A stretch of 64,000 nt of DNA from Glandiceps talaboti (GCF_964340395.1 NC_135565.1:1704501-1768500); one strand, 5' to 3'. Counted from the first letter of the stretch, positions 12,521 through 25,945 are shown. Notes: generated from the sequence alone by a model not told the origin. Translations and numbers: made by a program.

Positions 12521-13529
12521 TTTTGCACTCGTTTCCATGTCTGCTCTAATGTAATGTAGTATTAGTTATTTTACAGTGTTATAGTATGACAGAGCCCCAC
12601 GGCCTCGCAATGGATGGTAGGGCATACAGAAGTTATTTTCACTTGTGATTCGGTTTATTCTGCCGCCGTATTTTCACGAGCGATAGCGAGTACATTCGCT
12701 GGTGTCAAACATCAAAGGCTGGACAATCAAAGTACGTACCTTCGTACTATGTTACTATGTCTCAGGCGAGTGATTTAATTACAACAATACAGGCCTTGTA
12801 CGTATGCCCACTCTTCATGATTTGGCAGAATTGTACCATGTGACTTCCGGTGCTGGTGACTTTAGATTACGCTTCCCCAGACTCTCAGTTGGTTGGTCTC
12901 ATATCAGATCCCCCAGCTGTGAGGGTCTGGGTAACCGAGACTGAGCAGTTTTAAAATCGGGTTGTCAAGCAGGGCAATGTATCATTCTTTTTATTTGTAG
13001 GGTAGACTTTTATATTGACTAATCAATCGTTCAATACGGTACCATTTACTATAGATAGAGGTTATTAATAAATCATAATAAAAACATGCGTATTTTGATC
13101 AATCAAAGTAAATATATATGTGAATTATTGAATCAATTAACATATGAAATGTTCAACCAACCAACCAACCAACCAACCGAGCAATCAACTGTCTTATGAA
13201 GCTTTCCACAGTTAATAAACTAGTTGTCTTGCCATTTCTTGCCCTAATATGTGGATAATGTTGTTCCACCTATTTTAGACAGAGAGTATATCTGGCCTGA
13301 ATTACATTTCCGCGCAAATGCAAACCGAGGGAACGAGCAGAACTTAGGGAAGGGGTGGGGGCTGATGAGAAAATATTTTGTACACATTGTTTCCCAGTTC
13401 CCTCTTCCCTTCAAGCTCACAAAAAAAAACACGTTGTCGCTGATTTTCATTTGTGCAGTTATATGGTATACTTCCCGTATTCTCGAGATGTACAAATGTA
13501 TGATACACTAGACAGTATAAAATAACAGT
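12521..13529. other. Unassigned sequence
   Basis: No coding sequence recognised. It includes an imperfect stem (CCCAGACTCTCAG near 12888 with CTGTGAGGGTCTGGG near 12929) and an (AACC)n tract near 13155. Confidence 0.45.
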
Positions 13530-13700
13530 GGTAATCGACTTCAGTGTTCATACATAATAAGAGATTTCTTTATAAGTGTGGGATTTGCAAGGAGAGGTTG
13601 GATCGTAATCTATACTTGGAGATACTTAGCCAACCCCATTCAATTGTGGTTTGGCGCAGGAACAGCATCCCTTGATCACCCATGGGGAGTATTCTGGAAT
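13530..13700 (+). repeat. Dispersed repeat family, copy 3 (diverged)
   Basis: Matches 56185-56350 in the same orientation: CTTCAGTGTTCATACATAAT versus CTTCAGCGTCCATACATAAC, and ATCTATACTTGGAGATAC versus ACCTATACTTGGAGATCC. Directly upstream of a LINE 3' fragment and possibly part of it. Confidence 0.55.
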
Positions 13701-13739
13701 AGGGCTCAATCATTTGGTCACCTTGCCAAAATAAACCAC

Positions 13740-14265
13740 AGGCTAGCATTGAAAGGGTTCTGGAAAATTCATTAAACGGAATAATTTTTAACCGACACAA
13801 TATGCACATTATGCAAGTTTTTCGATTTGCCAATCCCCTCTCAGCGCGACGGAGGATGTTTTTAGACATGGTATATTTTACAAGTGTGTAAGTAATGTTT
13901 ATGATAGTCCATATATGCTTTTCAAGTTACATTTTAAAGTCCCACAGATGCCGGATCGGAGAACTAGAAAGTTTACAAACCTGATACCAGTAAATATAAT
14001 GTTTTTAAACACTGTGCTGTTCACAGATGTATAACAACGTATAGTGGTCTTTGTTGTAGTATTTTGAATATTGACTTTAATTTTCCAGATTGTCCACCTG
14101 ACAATATTGATTTTATATATTTGCCTCGTAATGTGTTTTTAATGTGCATTAAGTTAGTTTTGTTTGTTTGATATGCTTGTGTGTTTTGTATTCTTAAATT
14201 TTGCATTTTTAGGAGCCTGTAAATGGGACTTGCCGGCCTTCCGTGAAATAAATAAATAAACTATA
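13740..14265 (+). pseudogene. 5'-truncated LINE, C-terminal reverse-transcriptase ORF remnant and 3' tail
   Basis: With one frameshift near 13885, the + strand reads SARRRMFLDMVYF, then YKCVSNVYDSPYMLFKLHFK, then VPQMPDRRTRKF. This is the RR...D..FLYK...F.VP..R.R..F pattern at the C-terminus of many non-LTR retrotransposon polymerases. About 230 bp of AT-rich 3' sequence follows and ends in (AATAAA)n near 14250-14264, a usual LINE tail. The catalytic YADD part is absent, so this is a dead 5'-truncated insertion. The clade is uncertain. Confidence 0.6.
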
Positions 14266-14945
14266 TGTCAACGAGTTGAGTAATTGGTAACAAAATACAA
14301 CACCTTATTCCAAGACAATAGCCCCCGTCACCACGTCCTGGTTTTCACATAATTGTATACATTACACTTTCATTCAAACGGGGGTCGACACATACATTCA
14401 TAATTCATCAACAATACCGGTGCTTATCCGTCATTGCACGCATTTAGCGAGGAACGCTTGTCTATACCTTCATTACACAGTGTTCACCCCCCCCCCCCTG
14501 TGCACGTTACATAAGTTTATATTCCTGTAAAATAAAAGAATGTGGAGAAATCAACTCCGGACTTTTGATTGGTTGTTTGTCAAATGCCGAGTCAAATGTA
14601 ACACAAAACAAAGAAATGGCACTTGACTGTTAATACAGACAAAACATAGGTCATCAAATAGACTCCTTAACTAATAGTTTATCTTTCTACGAAAGAAAAG
14701 AAATTACAACTGTAAATATATCTAACTCCTTAGATTTAATTCTTAGTTTCCATCATTCAGTTTGGTTGACCTTACCAACAAGATAGTAATCTCGTACACT
14801 ACATGATCAATGGTATCATATCAAGGACATCCAAACAAATGAATAATGCATTATCCACTGTCGTCTTCAAAGGCCTCGAGCTGTGGGGATTGTACACAAC
14901 ATGTGTGTGTGACGTTTACAGTGTTTCTGTCCATATTAAAATATC
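14266..14945. other. Unassigned sequence
   Basis: Poly-C tract near 14489; no gene or element recognised. Confidence 0.45.
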
Positions 14946-16024
14946 TAAAGCTAGTGTATGTACTCTACATATCTAGTGTATGTACTCTACATATCTAGTG
15001 TATGTACTCTACATATCTAGTGTATGTACTCTACATATGGTTAAGTATGTACTCTACATATCTAGTGTATGTACTCTACATATCTAGTGTATGTACTCTA
15101 CATATCTAGTGTATGTACTCTACATATCTAGTGTATGTACTCTACATATGGTTAAGTATGTACTCTACATATCTAGTGTATGTACTCTACATATCTAGTG
15201 TATGTACTCTACATATCTAGTGTATGTACTCTACATAGCTAGTGTATGTACTCTACATATCTAGTGTATGTACTCTACATATCTAGTGTATGTACTCTAC
15301 ATATCTAGTGTATGTACTCTACATATGGTTAAGTATGTACTCTACATATCTAGTGTATGTACTCTACATATCTAGTGTATGTACTCTACATATGGTTAAG
15401 TATGTACTCTACATATCTAGTGTATGTACTCTACATATCTAGTGTATGTACTCTACATATCTAGTGTATGTACTCTACATATGGTTAAGTATGTACTCTA
15501 CATATCTAGTATATGTACTCTACATATGGTTAAGTATGTACTCTACATACCTAGTGTATGTACTCTACATATCTAGTGTATGTACTCTACATATCTAGTG
15601 TATGTACTCTACATAGCTAGTGTATGTACTCTACATAGCTAGTGTATGTACTCTACATATCTAGTGTATGTACTCTACATATCTAGTGTATGTACTCTAC
15701 ATATGGTTAAGTATGTACTCTACATATCTAGTGTATGTACTCTACATATCTAGTGTATGTACTCTACATATCTAGTGTATGTACTCTACATATCTAGTGT
15801 ATGTACTCTACATATGGTTAAGTATGTACTCTACATATCTAGTGTATGTACTCTACATATCTAGTGTATGTACTCTACATATCTAGTGTATGTACTCTAC
15901 ATATGGTTAAGTATGTACTCTACATATCTAGTGTATGTACTCTACATATCTAGTGTATGTACTCTACATATCTAGTGTATGTACTCTACATATCTAGTGT
16001 ATGTACATATGGTTAAGTATGTCC
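14946..16024 (+). repeat. 22-bp minisatellite, about 49 units
   Basis: Main unit TCTAGTGTATGTACTCTACA followed by TA. A variant with GGTTAAG in place of TCTAGTG recurs every few units. 16025-16619 follows with (TTC)n near 16075 and (GTAT)n at 16120-16170 and no gene. Confidence 0.96.
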
Positions 16025-16617
16025 ATAAAAGTTAACCTGTTAATGGTTTCTCTCTTTATAGTCTGTGTTCCTTCTTCTTCTTCTTCTTCACCTTTCTGTG
16101 TTATAATTGTACCTATACTATGTATGTATGTATGTATGTATGTATGTATGTGTGTATGTATGTATGTACATTGTATGATATTTATAAATCCTGTCACGAG
16201 ATAGCTTTTGGCCACCTTGCCCATGACTACGGTAAGACTAGTCATATGACCATGGTGCCAGTTACAATGTTAAGACTAGTCATATGACTACATGAGGTGG
16301 CGTACTTCCAAAAGATGCTATTTGAATTTTTAAATTCAGCCCTATGTATAAAGAATCATTTCGTTTACATAATGGTGCTGTCCTGTGAAGCATTTAATAA
16401 CAGTGAAATCTAGTCAAGCCGTCTAGATCACTGTACTCCCCAAACTCCATGATTTACCCTGCACAGTGAAAGATCTGTTGGGTGCAACAAGTGCTATGGG
16501 GATGGTTTTAGTTATACAGGGCGGGGGTCAGAAGATGATCATTGAAAAAATCCACACACATCCCTCCGACCACAGAAAACTGACCAACTTCTTACTGTAT
16601 AATTGAACTTACCTTAC

Positions 16618-18816
16618 TTACCAATGATTGGCAGGGATAGTAGGGAACCAACGCTTGGCAGGGATAGTAAGGAACCAATGATTGGCAGGGATAGTAAGTA
16701 ACCAATGATTGGCAGGGATAGTAAGGAACCAATGCTTGGCAGGGATAGTAGGGAACCAATGATTGGCAGGGATAGTAGGGAGCCAATGATTGGCAGGGAT
16801 AGTAGGGAACCAATGATTGGCAGGGATAATAGGGAACCAATGCTTGGCAGGGATAGTAAGAAACCAATGCTTGGCAGGGATAGTAAGGAACAAATGTTTG
16901 GCAGGGATAGTAAGGAACCAATGCTTGGCAGGGATAGTAAGGAACCAATGCTTGGCAGGGATAGTAGGGAACCAATGCTTGGCAGGGATAGTAAGGAACA
17001 AATGATTGGCAGGGATAGTAGGGAACCAATGCTTGGCAGGGATAGTAGTGAACCAATGCTTGGCAGGGATAGTAGGGAACCAATGATTGGCAGGGATGGT
17101 AAGGAACAAATGATTGGCAGGGATAGTAGGGAACCAATGCTTGGCAGGGATAGTAAGGAACCAATGCTTGGCAGGGATAATAGGGAACCAATGCTTGGCA
17201 GGGATAGTAAGGAACCAATGCTTGGCAGGGATAGTAGGGAACCAATGCTTGGCAGGGATAGTAAGGAACAAATGATTGGCAGGGATAGTAGGGAACCAAT
17301 GATTTGCAGGGATAGTAAGGAACCAATGCTTGACAGGGATAGTACGGAACCAATGCTTGGCAGGGATAGTAAGGAACCAATGCTTGGCAGGGATAGTAAG
17401 GAACCAATGCTTGGCAGGGATAGTAGGGAACCAAAGCTTGGCAGGGATAGTAAGGAACAAATGATTGGCAGGGATAGTTGGGAACCAATGATTTGCAGGG
17501 ATAGTAGGAACCAATGATTGGCAGGGATAGTAAGGAACAAATGCTTGGCAGGGATAGTAGGGAACCAATGCTTGGCAGGGATAGTAGGGAACCAATGCTT
17601 GGCAGGGATAGTAGAGAACCAATGCTTGGCAGGAATAGTAGGGAACCAATGATTGGCAGGAATAGTAGGGAACCAATGCTTGGTAGGGATAGTAAGGAAC
17701 CAATGATTGGCAGGGATAGTAGGGAACCAATGATTGGCAGGGATAGTAAGGAACCAATGATTGGCAGGGATAGTAGGGAACCAATGATTGGCAGGGATAG
17801 TAGGGAACCAATGATTGGCAGGGATAGTAGGGAACCAATGATTGGCAGGGATAGTAAGGAACCAATGATTGGCAGGGATAGTAGGGAACCAATGATTGGC
17901 AGGGATAGTAAGGAACCAATGATTGGCAGGGATAGTAGGGAACCAATGATTGGCAGGGATAGTAAGGAACAATGATTGGCAGGGATAGTAGGGAACCAAT
18001 GCTTGGCAGGGATAGTAAGGAACCAATGCTTGGCAGGGATAGTAGGGAACCAATGCTTGGCAGGGATAGTAGGGAACCAATGATTGGCAGGGATAGTAGG
18101 GAACCAATGCTTGGCAGGGATAGTAAGGAACCAATGATTGGCAGGGATAGAAGGGAACCAATGATTGGCAGGGATAGTAGGGAACCAATGCTTGACAGGG
18201 ATAGTAAGGAACCAATGATTGGCAGGGATAGTAGGGAACCAATGATTGGCAGGGACAGTAAGGAACCAATGATTGGCAGGGATAGTAGGGAACCAATGCT
18301 TGACAGGGATAGTAAGGAACCAATGATTGGCAGGGATAGTAAGGAACCAATGATTTGCAGGGATAGTAAGGAACCAATGATTGGCAGAGATATTAGGGAA
18401 CCAATGCTTGGCAGGGATAGTAAGGAACAAATGTTTGGCAGGGATAGTAGGGAACCAATGATTTGCAGGGATAGTAAGGAACCAATGATTGGCAGGGATA
18501 GTAAGGAACCAATGATTGGCAGGGATAGTAAGAAACCAATGATTGACAGGGATAGTAAGAAACCAATGATTGACAGGGATAGTAAGGAACCAATGATTGG
18601 CAGGGATAGTAGGGAACCAATGCTTGGCAGGGATAGTAAGGAACCAATGATTGGCAGGGATAGTAAGGAACCAATGATTGGCAGAGATATTAGGGAACCA
18701 ATGATTGGCAGGGATAGTTGGGAACCAATGATTTGCAGGGGTAGTAGTGAACTAATGATTGGCAGGGATAGTAGGGGACCAATGATTGGCGGAGATAGTA
18801 AGGAACAAATGAAACC
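16618..18816 (+). repeat. 27-bp minisatellite, about 81 units
   Basis: Unit AATGATTGGCAGGGATAGTA followed by RGGAACC, with ATT/CTT and AAGG/AGGG alternatives. Because 27 is a multiple of three and the unit lacks stops, several frames on both strands stay open for up to 612 codons. The + frame gives repeated PMIGRDSRE. The + strand is about 70% purine. No flanking gene structure supports translation. Confidence 0.97.
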
Positions 18817-18904
18817 TTGTGATCAGGCTCACTGATCTTGATAGTTCATTTAATAGATTTGACTCGGTTTAGGGAAAAGAACTGTAAAATGTTCATTCTT
18901 TATA

Positions 18905-19487
18905 TTTTTTACAATGGAACATTTCTATATGGCCACACAATCTACATAAATAAATAAATAACAAAAGGAACATTTCTTAATGGCAACAAAATCTACATAA
19001 ATAAACAAAGAACAAAAGGAACATTTCTTAATGGCCACAAAATCTATATAAATAAACAAAGAACAAAAGGAACATTTCTTAATGGCAACAAAATTTACAT
19101 ATATAAATGAATAACAAAAGGAACATTTCTTAATGGCAACAAAATCTACATAAATAAACAAATAACAAAAGGAACATTTCTTAATGGCAACAAAATCTAC
19201 ATAAATAAACAAAGAACAAAAGGAACATTTCTTAATGGCAACAAAATCTACATAAATAAATAAATAACAAAAGGAACATTTCTTAATGGCAACAAAATCT
19301 ACATAAATAAACAAATAACAAAAGGGACATTTCTTAATGGCAACAAAATCTACATAAATAAACAAATAACAAAAGGGACATTTCTTAATGGCAACAAAAT
19401 CTACATAAATAAACAAATAACAAAAGGGACATTTCTTAATGGCAACAAAATCTACATAAATAAACAAATAACAAAAGGAACATTTAC
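18905..19487 (+). repeat. 51-bp minisatellite, about 11 units
   Basis: Unit begins AACAAAAGGAACATTTCTTA and continues ATGGCAACAAAATCTACATA, then AATAAACAAAT. 51 is a multiple of three, which gives a 180-codon minus frame that I do not consider a gene. Confidence 0.96.
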
Positions 19488-19499
19488 TTGTGTATGGGT

Positions 19500-22400
19500 G
19501 TTGGTAACCTTCAACATGTTTTACCCGTTGTAATAGAGGTTCTATTAATTGACTGGTGGTAATATTGTAGACAATAGAGGTTCCATTAACTGTCTACAAT
19601 GGTAATATTATAGACAATAGAGGTTCTATTAATTGACTATGATGGTAATATTATAGACAATAGAGGTTCTATTAATTGACTATGATGGCAATATTATAAA
19701 CAATAGAGGTTCTATTAATTGATGATGATGGTAATATTATAGACAATAGAGGTTCTATTAATTGACTATGATGGTAATATTATAGACAATAGAGGTTCTA
19801 TTAATTGACTATGATGGTAATATTATAGACAATAGAGGTTCTATTAATTGACTATGATGGTAATATTATAGACAATAGAGGTTCTATTAATTGACTATGA
19901 TAGTAATATTATAGACAATAGAGGTTATATTAACTGTCTATGATGGTAATATTATAGACAATAGAGGTTCTATTAATTGTCTATGATGGTAATATTATAG
20001 ACAATAGAGGTTCCATTAACTGTCTATGATGGTAATATTATAGACAATAGAGGATCTATTAATTGACTATGATGGTAATATTATAGACAATAGAGGTTCC
20101 ATTAACTGTCTATGATGGTAATATTATAGACAATAGATGTTCCATTAACTGTCTATGATGGTAATATTATAGACAATAGAGGTTCTATTAATTGACTATG
20201 ATGGCAATATTATAGACATTAGAGGTTTGATTAACTGTCTATGATGGTAATATTATAGACAATAGAGGTTCCATTAACTGTCTATGATGGAAATATTATA
20301 GACAATAGAGGTTCCATTAACTGTCTATGATGGTAATATTGTAGACCATAGAGGTTCTATTAATTGTCTGTGATGGTAATATTATAGACAACAGAGGTTC
20401 TATTAACTGTCTATGATGGTAATATTATAGACAATAGAGGTTCCATTAACTGTCTATGATGGTAATATTGTAGACAATAGAGGTTCTATTTATTGATGAT
20501 GATGGTAATATTATAGACAATAGAGGTTCTATTAATTGACTATGATGGTAATATTATAGACAATAGAGGTTCTAATAATTGACTATGATGGTAATATTAT
20601 AGACAATAGAGGTTCTATTAATTGACTATGATGGTAATATTGTAGATAATAGAGTTTCTATTAATTGACTATGATGGTAATATTATAGACAACAGAGGTT
20701 CTATTAACTGTCTATGATGGTAATATTAAAGAGAATAGAGGTTCTATTAATTGACTATGATGGTAATATTATAGACAATAGAGGTTCTATTAACTGTCTT
20801 TAATAGTAATATTATAGACAATAGAGGTTCTATTAATTGACTGGTGGTAATATTGTAGACAATAGAGGTTCTATTAATTGACTATGATGGCAATATTATA
20901 GACAATAGAGGTTATATTAATTGATGATGATGGTAATATTATAGACAATAGAGGTTCTATTAACTGTCTTTAATAGTAATATTATAGACAATAGAGGTTC
21001 TATTAATTGACTATGGTGGTAATATTATAGACAATAGAGGTTCTATTAATTGACTATGATGGTAATATTATAGACAATAGAGGTTCTATTAACTGTCTAT
21101 GGTGGTAATATTGTAGACAATAGAGGTTCTATTAATTGACTATGATGGTAATATTATAGACAATAGAGGTTCCATTAACTGTCTACGATGGTAATATTAT
21201 AGACAATAGAGGTTCTATTAATTGACTATGATGGTAATATTATAGACAATAGAGGTTCTATTAACTGTCTTTGATAGTAATATTATAGACAATAGAGGTT
21301 CTATTAACTGTCTACGATGGTAATATTATAGACAATAGAGGTTCCATTAACTGTCTATGATGGTAATATTATAGACCATAGAGGTTCCATTAACTGTCTA
21401 CGATGGTAATATTATAGACAATAGAGGTTCTATTAATTGACTATGATGGTAATATTATAGACAATAGAGGTTCCATTAATTGTCTATGATGGTAATATTA
21501 AAGACAATAGAGGTTCTATTAATTGACTATGATGGTAATATTATAGATAATAGAGGTTCTATTAACTGTCTACGATGGTAATATTATAGACAATAGAGGT
21601 TCTATTAATTGACTATAATGGTAATATTATAGACCATAGATGTTCTATTAACTGTCTACGATGGTAATATTATAGCCAATAGAGGTTCTATTAATTGACT
21701 ATGATGGTAATATTATAGACAATAGAGGTTCTATTAATTGACTATGATGGTTATATTGTAGACAATAGAGGTTCTGTTAATTGACTATGAAGGTAATATT
21801 ATAGACAATAGAGGTTCTGTTAATTGACTGGTGGTAATATTATAGACAATAGAGGTTCTATTAACTGTCTATGATGGTAATATTATAGACAATAGAGGTT
21901 CTATTATCTGTCTTTAATAGTAATATTATAGACAATAGAGGTTCTGTTAATTGACTGGTGGTGATATTGTAGACAATAGAGGTTCCATTAATTGACTATG
22001 ATGGTAATATTATAGACAATAGAGGTTCCATTAACTGTCTGTGATGGCAATATTATAGACAACAGAGGTTCTATTAATTGACTGGTGGTAATATTATAGA
22101 CAATAGAGGTTATATTAATTGACTATGATGGCAATATTATAAACAATAGAGGTTCTATTAATTGATGATGATGGTAATATTATAGACAATAGAGGTTCTA
22201 TTAATTGACTATGATGGTAATATTATAGACAATAGAGGTTCTATTAATTGACTATGATGGTAATATTATAGACAATAGAGGTTCTATTAATTGACTATGA
22301 TGGTAATATTATAGACAATAGAGGTTCTATTAATTGACTATGATAGTAATATTATAGACAATAGAGGTTATATTAACTGTCTATGATGGTAATATTATAG

Positions 22401-24113
22401 ACAATAGAGGTTCTATTAATTGTCTATGATGGTAATATTATAGACAATAGAGGTTCCATTAACTGTCTATGATGGTAATATTATAGACAATAGAGGATCT
22501 ATTAATTGACTATGATGGTAATATTATAGACAATAGAGGTTCCATTAACTGTCTATGATGGTAATATTATAGACAATAGATGTTCCATTAACTGTCTATG
22601 ATGGTAATATTATAGACAATAGAGGTTCTATTAATTGACTATGATGGCAATATTATAGACATTAGAGGTTTGATTAACTGTCTATGATGGTAATATTATA
22701 GACAATAGAGGTTCCATTAACTGTCTATGATGGAAATATTATAGACAATAGAGGTTCCATTAACTGTCTATGATGGTAATATTGTAGACCATAGAGGTTC
22801 TATTAATTGTCTGTGATGGTAATATTATAGACAACAGAGGTTCTATTAACTGTCTATGATGGTAATATTATAGACAATAGAGGTTCCATTAACTGTCTAT
22901 GATGGTAATATTGTAGACAATAGAGGTTCTATTTATTGATGATGATGGTAATATTATAGACAATAGAGGTTCTATTAATTGACTATGATGGTAATATTAT
23001 AGACAATAGAGGTTCTAATAATTGACTATGATGGTAATATTATAGACAATAGAGGTTCTATTAATTGACTATGATGGTAATATTATAGACAATAGAGGTT
23101 CTATTAATTGATGATGATGGTAATATTATAGACAATAGAGGTTCTATTAATTGACTATGATGGTAATATTATAGACAATAGAGGTTCTATTAATTGACTA
23201 CGATGGTAATATTGTAGATAATAGAGGTTCTATTAATTGACTATAATGGTAATTTTATAGACAATAGAGGTTCTATTAACTGTCTTTAATAGTAATATTA
23301 TAGACAATAGAGGTTCTATTAATTGACTGGTGGTAATATTGTAGACAATAGAGGTTCTATTAATTGACTATGATGGCAATATTATAGACAATAGAGGTTA
23401 TATTAATTGATGATGATGGTAATATTATAGACAATAGAGGTTCTATTAACTGTCTTTAATAGTAATATTATAGACAATAGAGGTTCTATTAATTGACTAT
23501 GGTGGTAATATTATAGACAATAGAGGTTCTATTAATTGACTATGATGGTAATATTATAGACAATAGAGGTTCTATTAACTGTCTACGATGGTAATATTGT
23601 AGACAATAGAGGTTCTATTAATTGACTATGATGGTAATATTATAGACAACAGAGGTTCTATTAACTGTCTTTGATAGTCATTCTCGCAAACCAGACCTGT
23701 TATTTCTTCCACCATAAACAATACTATGAAATAACTACCTGTGGGACGGCGCATTCTGAACAGTGCCGTAAAACAGGCCGTGGTTTGCGACGATGATGGT
23801 AATATTATAGACAATAGATGTCCTATTAATTGTCTGTGATGGTAATATTATAGACAATAGAGGTTCTATTAACTGTCTGTGATGGTAATATTATAGACAA
23901 TAGAGGTTCCATTAACTGTCTATGATGGTAATATTATAGACAATAGAGGTTCTATTAACTGTCTGTGATGGTAATATTGTAGACAATAGAGGTTCTAGTA
24001 ATTGACTATGATGGTAATATTATAGACAATAGAGGTTCTATTAATTGACTATGATGGTAATATTATAGACAATAGAGGTTCTATTAATTGTCTATGATGG
24101 TAATATTGTAGAC
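19500..24113 (+). repeat. 43-bp minisatellite, about 104 units, with internal segmental duplication
   Basis: Unit GGTAATATTATAGACAATAG, then AGGTTCTATTAATTGACTAT, then GAT. Variants include TTCCATTAACTGTC and GGCAATATT. Rare variants recur at a fixed offset of 2,443 bp: GGCAATATTATAAAC at 19688 and 22131, GAGGATCTATT at 20051 and 22494, AGAGGTTTGATT at 20221 and 22664. Roughly 1.6 kb of the array was therefore duplicated as a block. A 107-bp TIR element interrupts it at 23684. Confidence 0.97.
23684..23790. mobile_element. 107-bp element with terminal inverted repeats inside the 43-bp array
   Basis: Starts TCGCAAACCAGACCTG and ends CAGGCCGTGGTTTGCGA, imperfect inverted repeats of 16-17 bp. 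The core is unrelated to the surrounding array. A target duplication could not be settled. It looks like a small MITE, but a random inverted repeat in a fragment of other origin is possible. Confidence 0.55.
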
Positions 24114-24115
24114 AA

Positions 24116-24828
24116 GAGTTGTCTGGCTCGATAAATTCGGCCCAATACAGCGCTGGTGCAATCAGTAAAAAGCTGAATAGATATCAAAGGATATTAACAG
24201 CACGAAGCCACATACTCCCCGCGATGATCTTTTAAATCGACTTTCAAGATAGGTCTTGTTCGCCCTCACACGGTTGCAAAGCTGCTGGAACAAGTGTTGT
24301 TTTAAGTGTACGTGTGATAGGTTAGTATGAGATGAAGAACTGAAGAAATGCGGCAATGGGATCGAGATATATACGCATTCAATCACTAAGCTGTCTAGAC
24401 TCTGATGTTGTATAATACAAATCGGCGGTTTGATACATCCCTATGTATGAGTCCACTCGTGTTTAGACTGCTTATTCACTTCATTGTTTACTCTCAATCA
24501 CTTACCTTTCGGATCTTCCTATGATTGCTCAGTTGACTCTACAACTATTCATCACCCTGGAGGAGATTCCCGTTTGATGCTTATTTTACCTTCGATCTCT
24601 GCGACGGTTTCTCACTCAGCGTGATATGGTAAAATTTAGAATAGTCGAGGTTTTTGAACTGCCTTGTTGTACTTTGTTTGTCAGAGACTCAACAAAGGGC
24701 TACGGTAATTCTAGTTGTAGATGTACCGAGTAGATTCAACAATTCTAAGCATAGTTGGAATTCGACGAGAAACGGTGACTGTGATTAGGCGTTAGGCATA
24801 TCTTAGCTGAGAACGACTGTCAGCAAGC
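24116..24828 (+). promoter_or_regulatory. Candidate promoter and 5' UTR of the Ras-like gene
   Basis: This 713-bp non-repetitive stretch sits between the end of the 43-bp array and the start codon, so promoter and 5' UTR should lie here. A weak TATA-like sequence (TATAATACAAA) occurs near 24412. No clear initiator or CpG-rich core was identified, and the assignment rests on position alone. Short frames here show no recognisable protein. Confidence 0.35.
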
Positions 24829-25021
24829 ATGCCCGTCAGCAACAGTCTGCGACGATCCCCACCGAATAACGGGAACCTTGCTCCGAACTCGAGAAATCCA
24901 AATACTAAATCCATGAACAATAACAACAGCCCTAAAGTGAGTCCTAGAAGCCAACGATCAGGAAAACTCGGTAAACCATATCATATTGTTGTCCTTGGTG
25001 CTGACAAGGTCGGAAAGTCAG
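24829..25021 (+). CDS. Ras-like small GTPase (RERG/RASL12-like), exon 1
   Basis: Encodes residues 1-64 plus one base of codon 65. Residues 1-48 form a low-complexity basic tail rich in Asn, Ser and Pro. Residues 51-57 (YHIVVLG) are the first beta strand, and residues 57-64 (GADKVGKS) are the P-loop that binds GTP phosphates. The start is supported by an in-frame TGA at 24808-24810 and an A at position -3. The exon ends at a GTGAGG donor (25022) in phase 1. Joined to 61834, the split codon becomes Ala and gives GKSALTVRFL, the usual Ras-family continuation. Asp59 and Lys60 occupy the Ras G12 and G13 positions. RERG/RASL proteins are small GTPases, many without a C-terminal lipidation motif. 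The RASL12-like assignment rests on this P-loop, the Asn in switch I and DTAxL in exon 3. The open frame continuing past 25021 is intron read-through. Confidence 0.87.
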
Positions 25022-25149
25022 GTGAGGCAAGTCACATCGTTGTATTTCATTTACTCGACATTCAATGTATTCCTTATACACATATGACAATCGACAACGT
25101 CTGTGTTGATATTGGAATTTGGTAGTTTTGTTACGTTCCATCAGGAAGG

Positions 25150-25262
25150 TTATATATGTTGGGTGAAAGGTCTGTGAGTGTGAGTGTGAGTGTGAGTGTG
25201 AGTGTGTGTCTGTGTGTCTGTGTGTGTATACATGTCTGTCTGTCTGTCTGTCTGTCTGTGTT
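25150..25262 (+). repeat. (GTGTGA)n/(GTCT)n microsatellite
   Basis: GAGTGT repeats followed by TGTCTG repeats, about 130 bp after the exon 1 donor. Confidence 0.9.
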
Positions 25263-25870
25263 ATCGTTTTCTCAAAAGCGGCTGACTCAATACAAAACAA
25301 ATTTGGTACACATATTCATTAGGGTAATGGCTAGAACTGATTGGGTTTTGTAAACAACCATGAATATATATGAGCTATTGACATAAACACTATATCTTAT
25401 ATATCTATGCCCGATTCAAATTCAATATAATTTAGTAATACATTGACGATAACAAAGTGCATGTGTCTTATAAAATTCGATATTATAGCTCATAGTTTTA
25501 ATCACTCATTTGCATAATTGATGATTTTCACTAATTAGGCCACAATTTTTGTATAACTTAAGAATGCACACTTCAAATTATGTAGAATTCGCACATACTT
25601 AAAACATAAGAAAAGGTATATGTCACAACAAAAAGCTTGCTGATGTTTGAGTCATTGGCATAATTAATTATTTTCAGTAATTAGACTGTAAATGGTGCGT
25701 ACATCCACGATCCCAGAGCGCACATGTTTTGCACAAGTTTACTGATGTGACACTTAGTTTTAATGAGTCATTTGCACAATTAATGAATTTAAGAGTACCT
25801 ACAAGCTTCAAATTTCATAGACTTTTAATGAGCTTCTTCGAAATGCACTGAAAAGCTCATATTCAATGAT
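25263..25870 (+). repeat. AT-rich dispersed repeat containing CATTTGCATAATTAATGA (copy 1)
   Basis: Related to 27293-28262: GGCTAGAACTGATTGGGTTT near 25327 matches GGCAAGAACTGATTAGGTTT near 27303. CATTTGCATAATT and ACTAATTAGGC motifs recur. It is bordered by microsatellites on both sides. Confidence 0.65.
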
Positions 25871-25914
25871 ATGGTGGGGAATGTGTTTGTGTATGCCTTA
25901 ATATATTTCCCCTA

Positions 25915-25945
25915 CTCTCCGTCTCTGTCTCTGTCTCTCAGTCCC

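Noticed and set aside
16592-18835. Large open frames on both strands (up to 612 codons)
   Set aside because: A by-product of a 27-bp period; equal openness in several frames argues against coding selection.
23626-24386. Small minus-strand frames near the gene start
   Set aside because: Short, no recognisable domain; the first lies across the inserted 107-bp element and array units.
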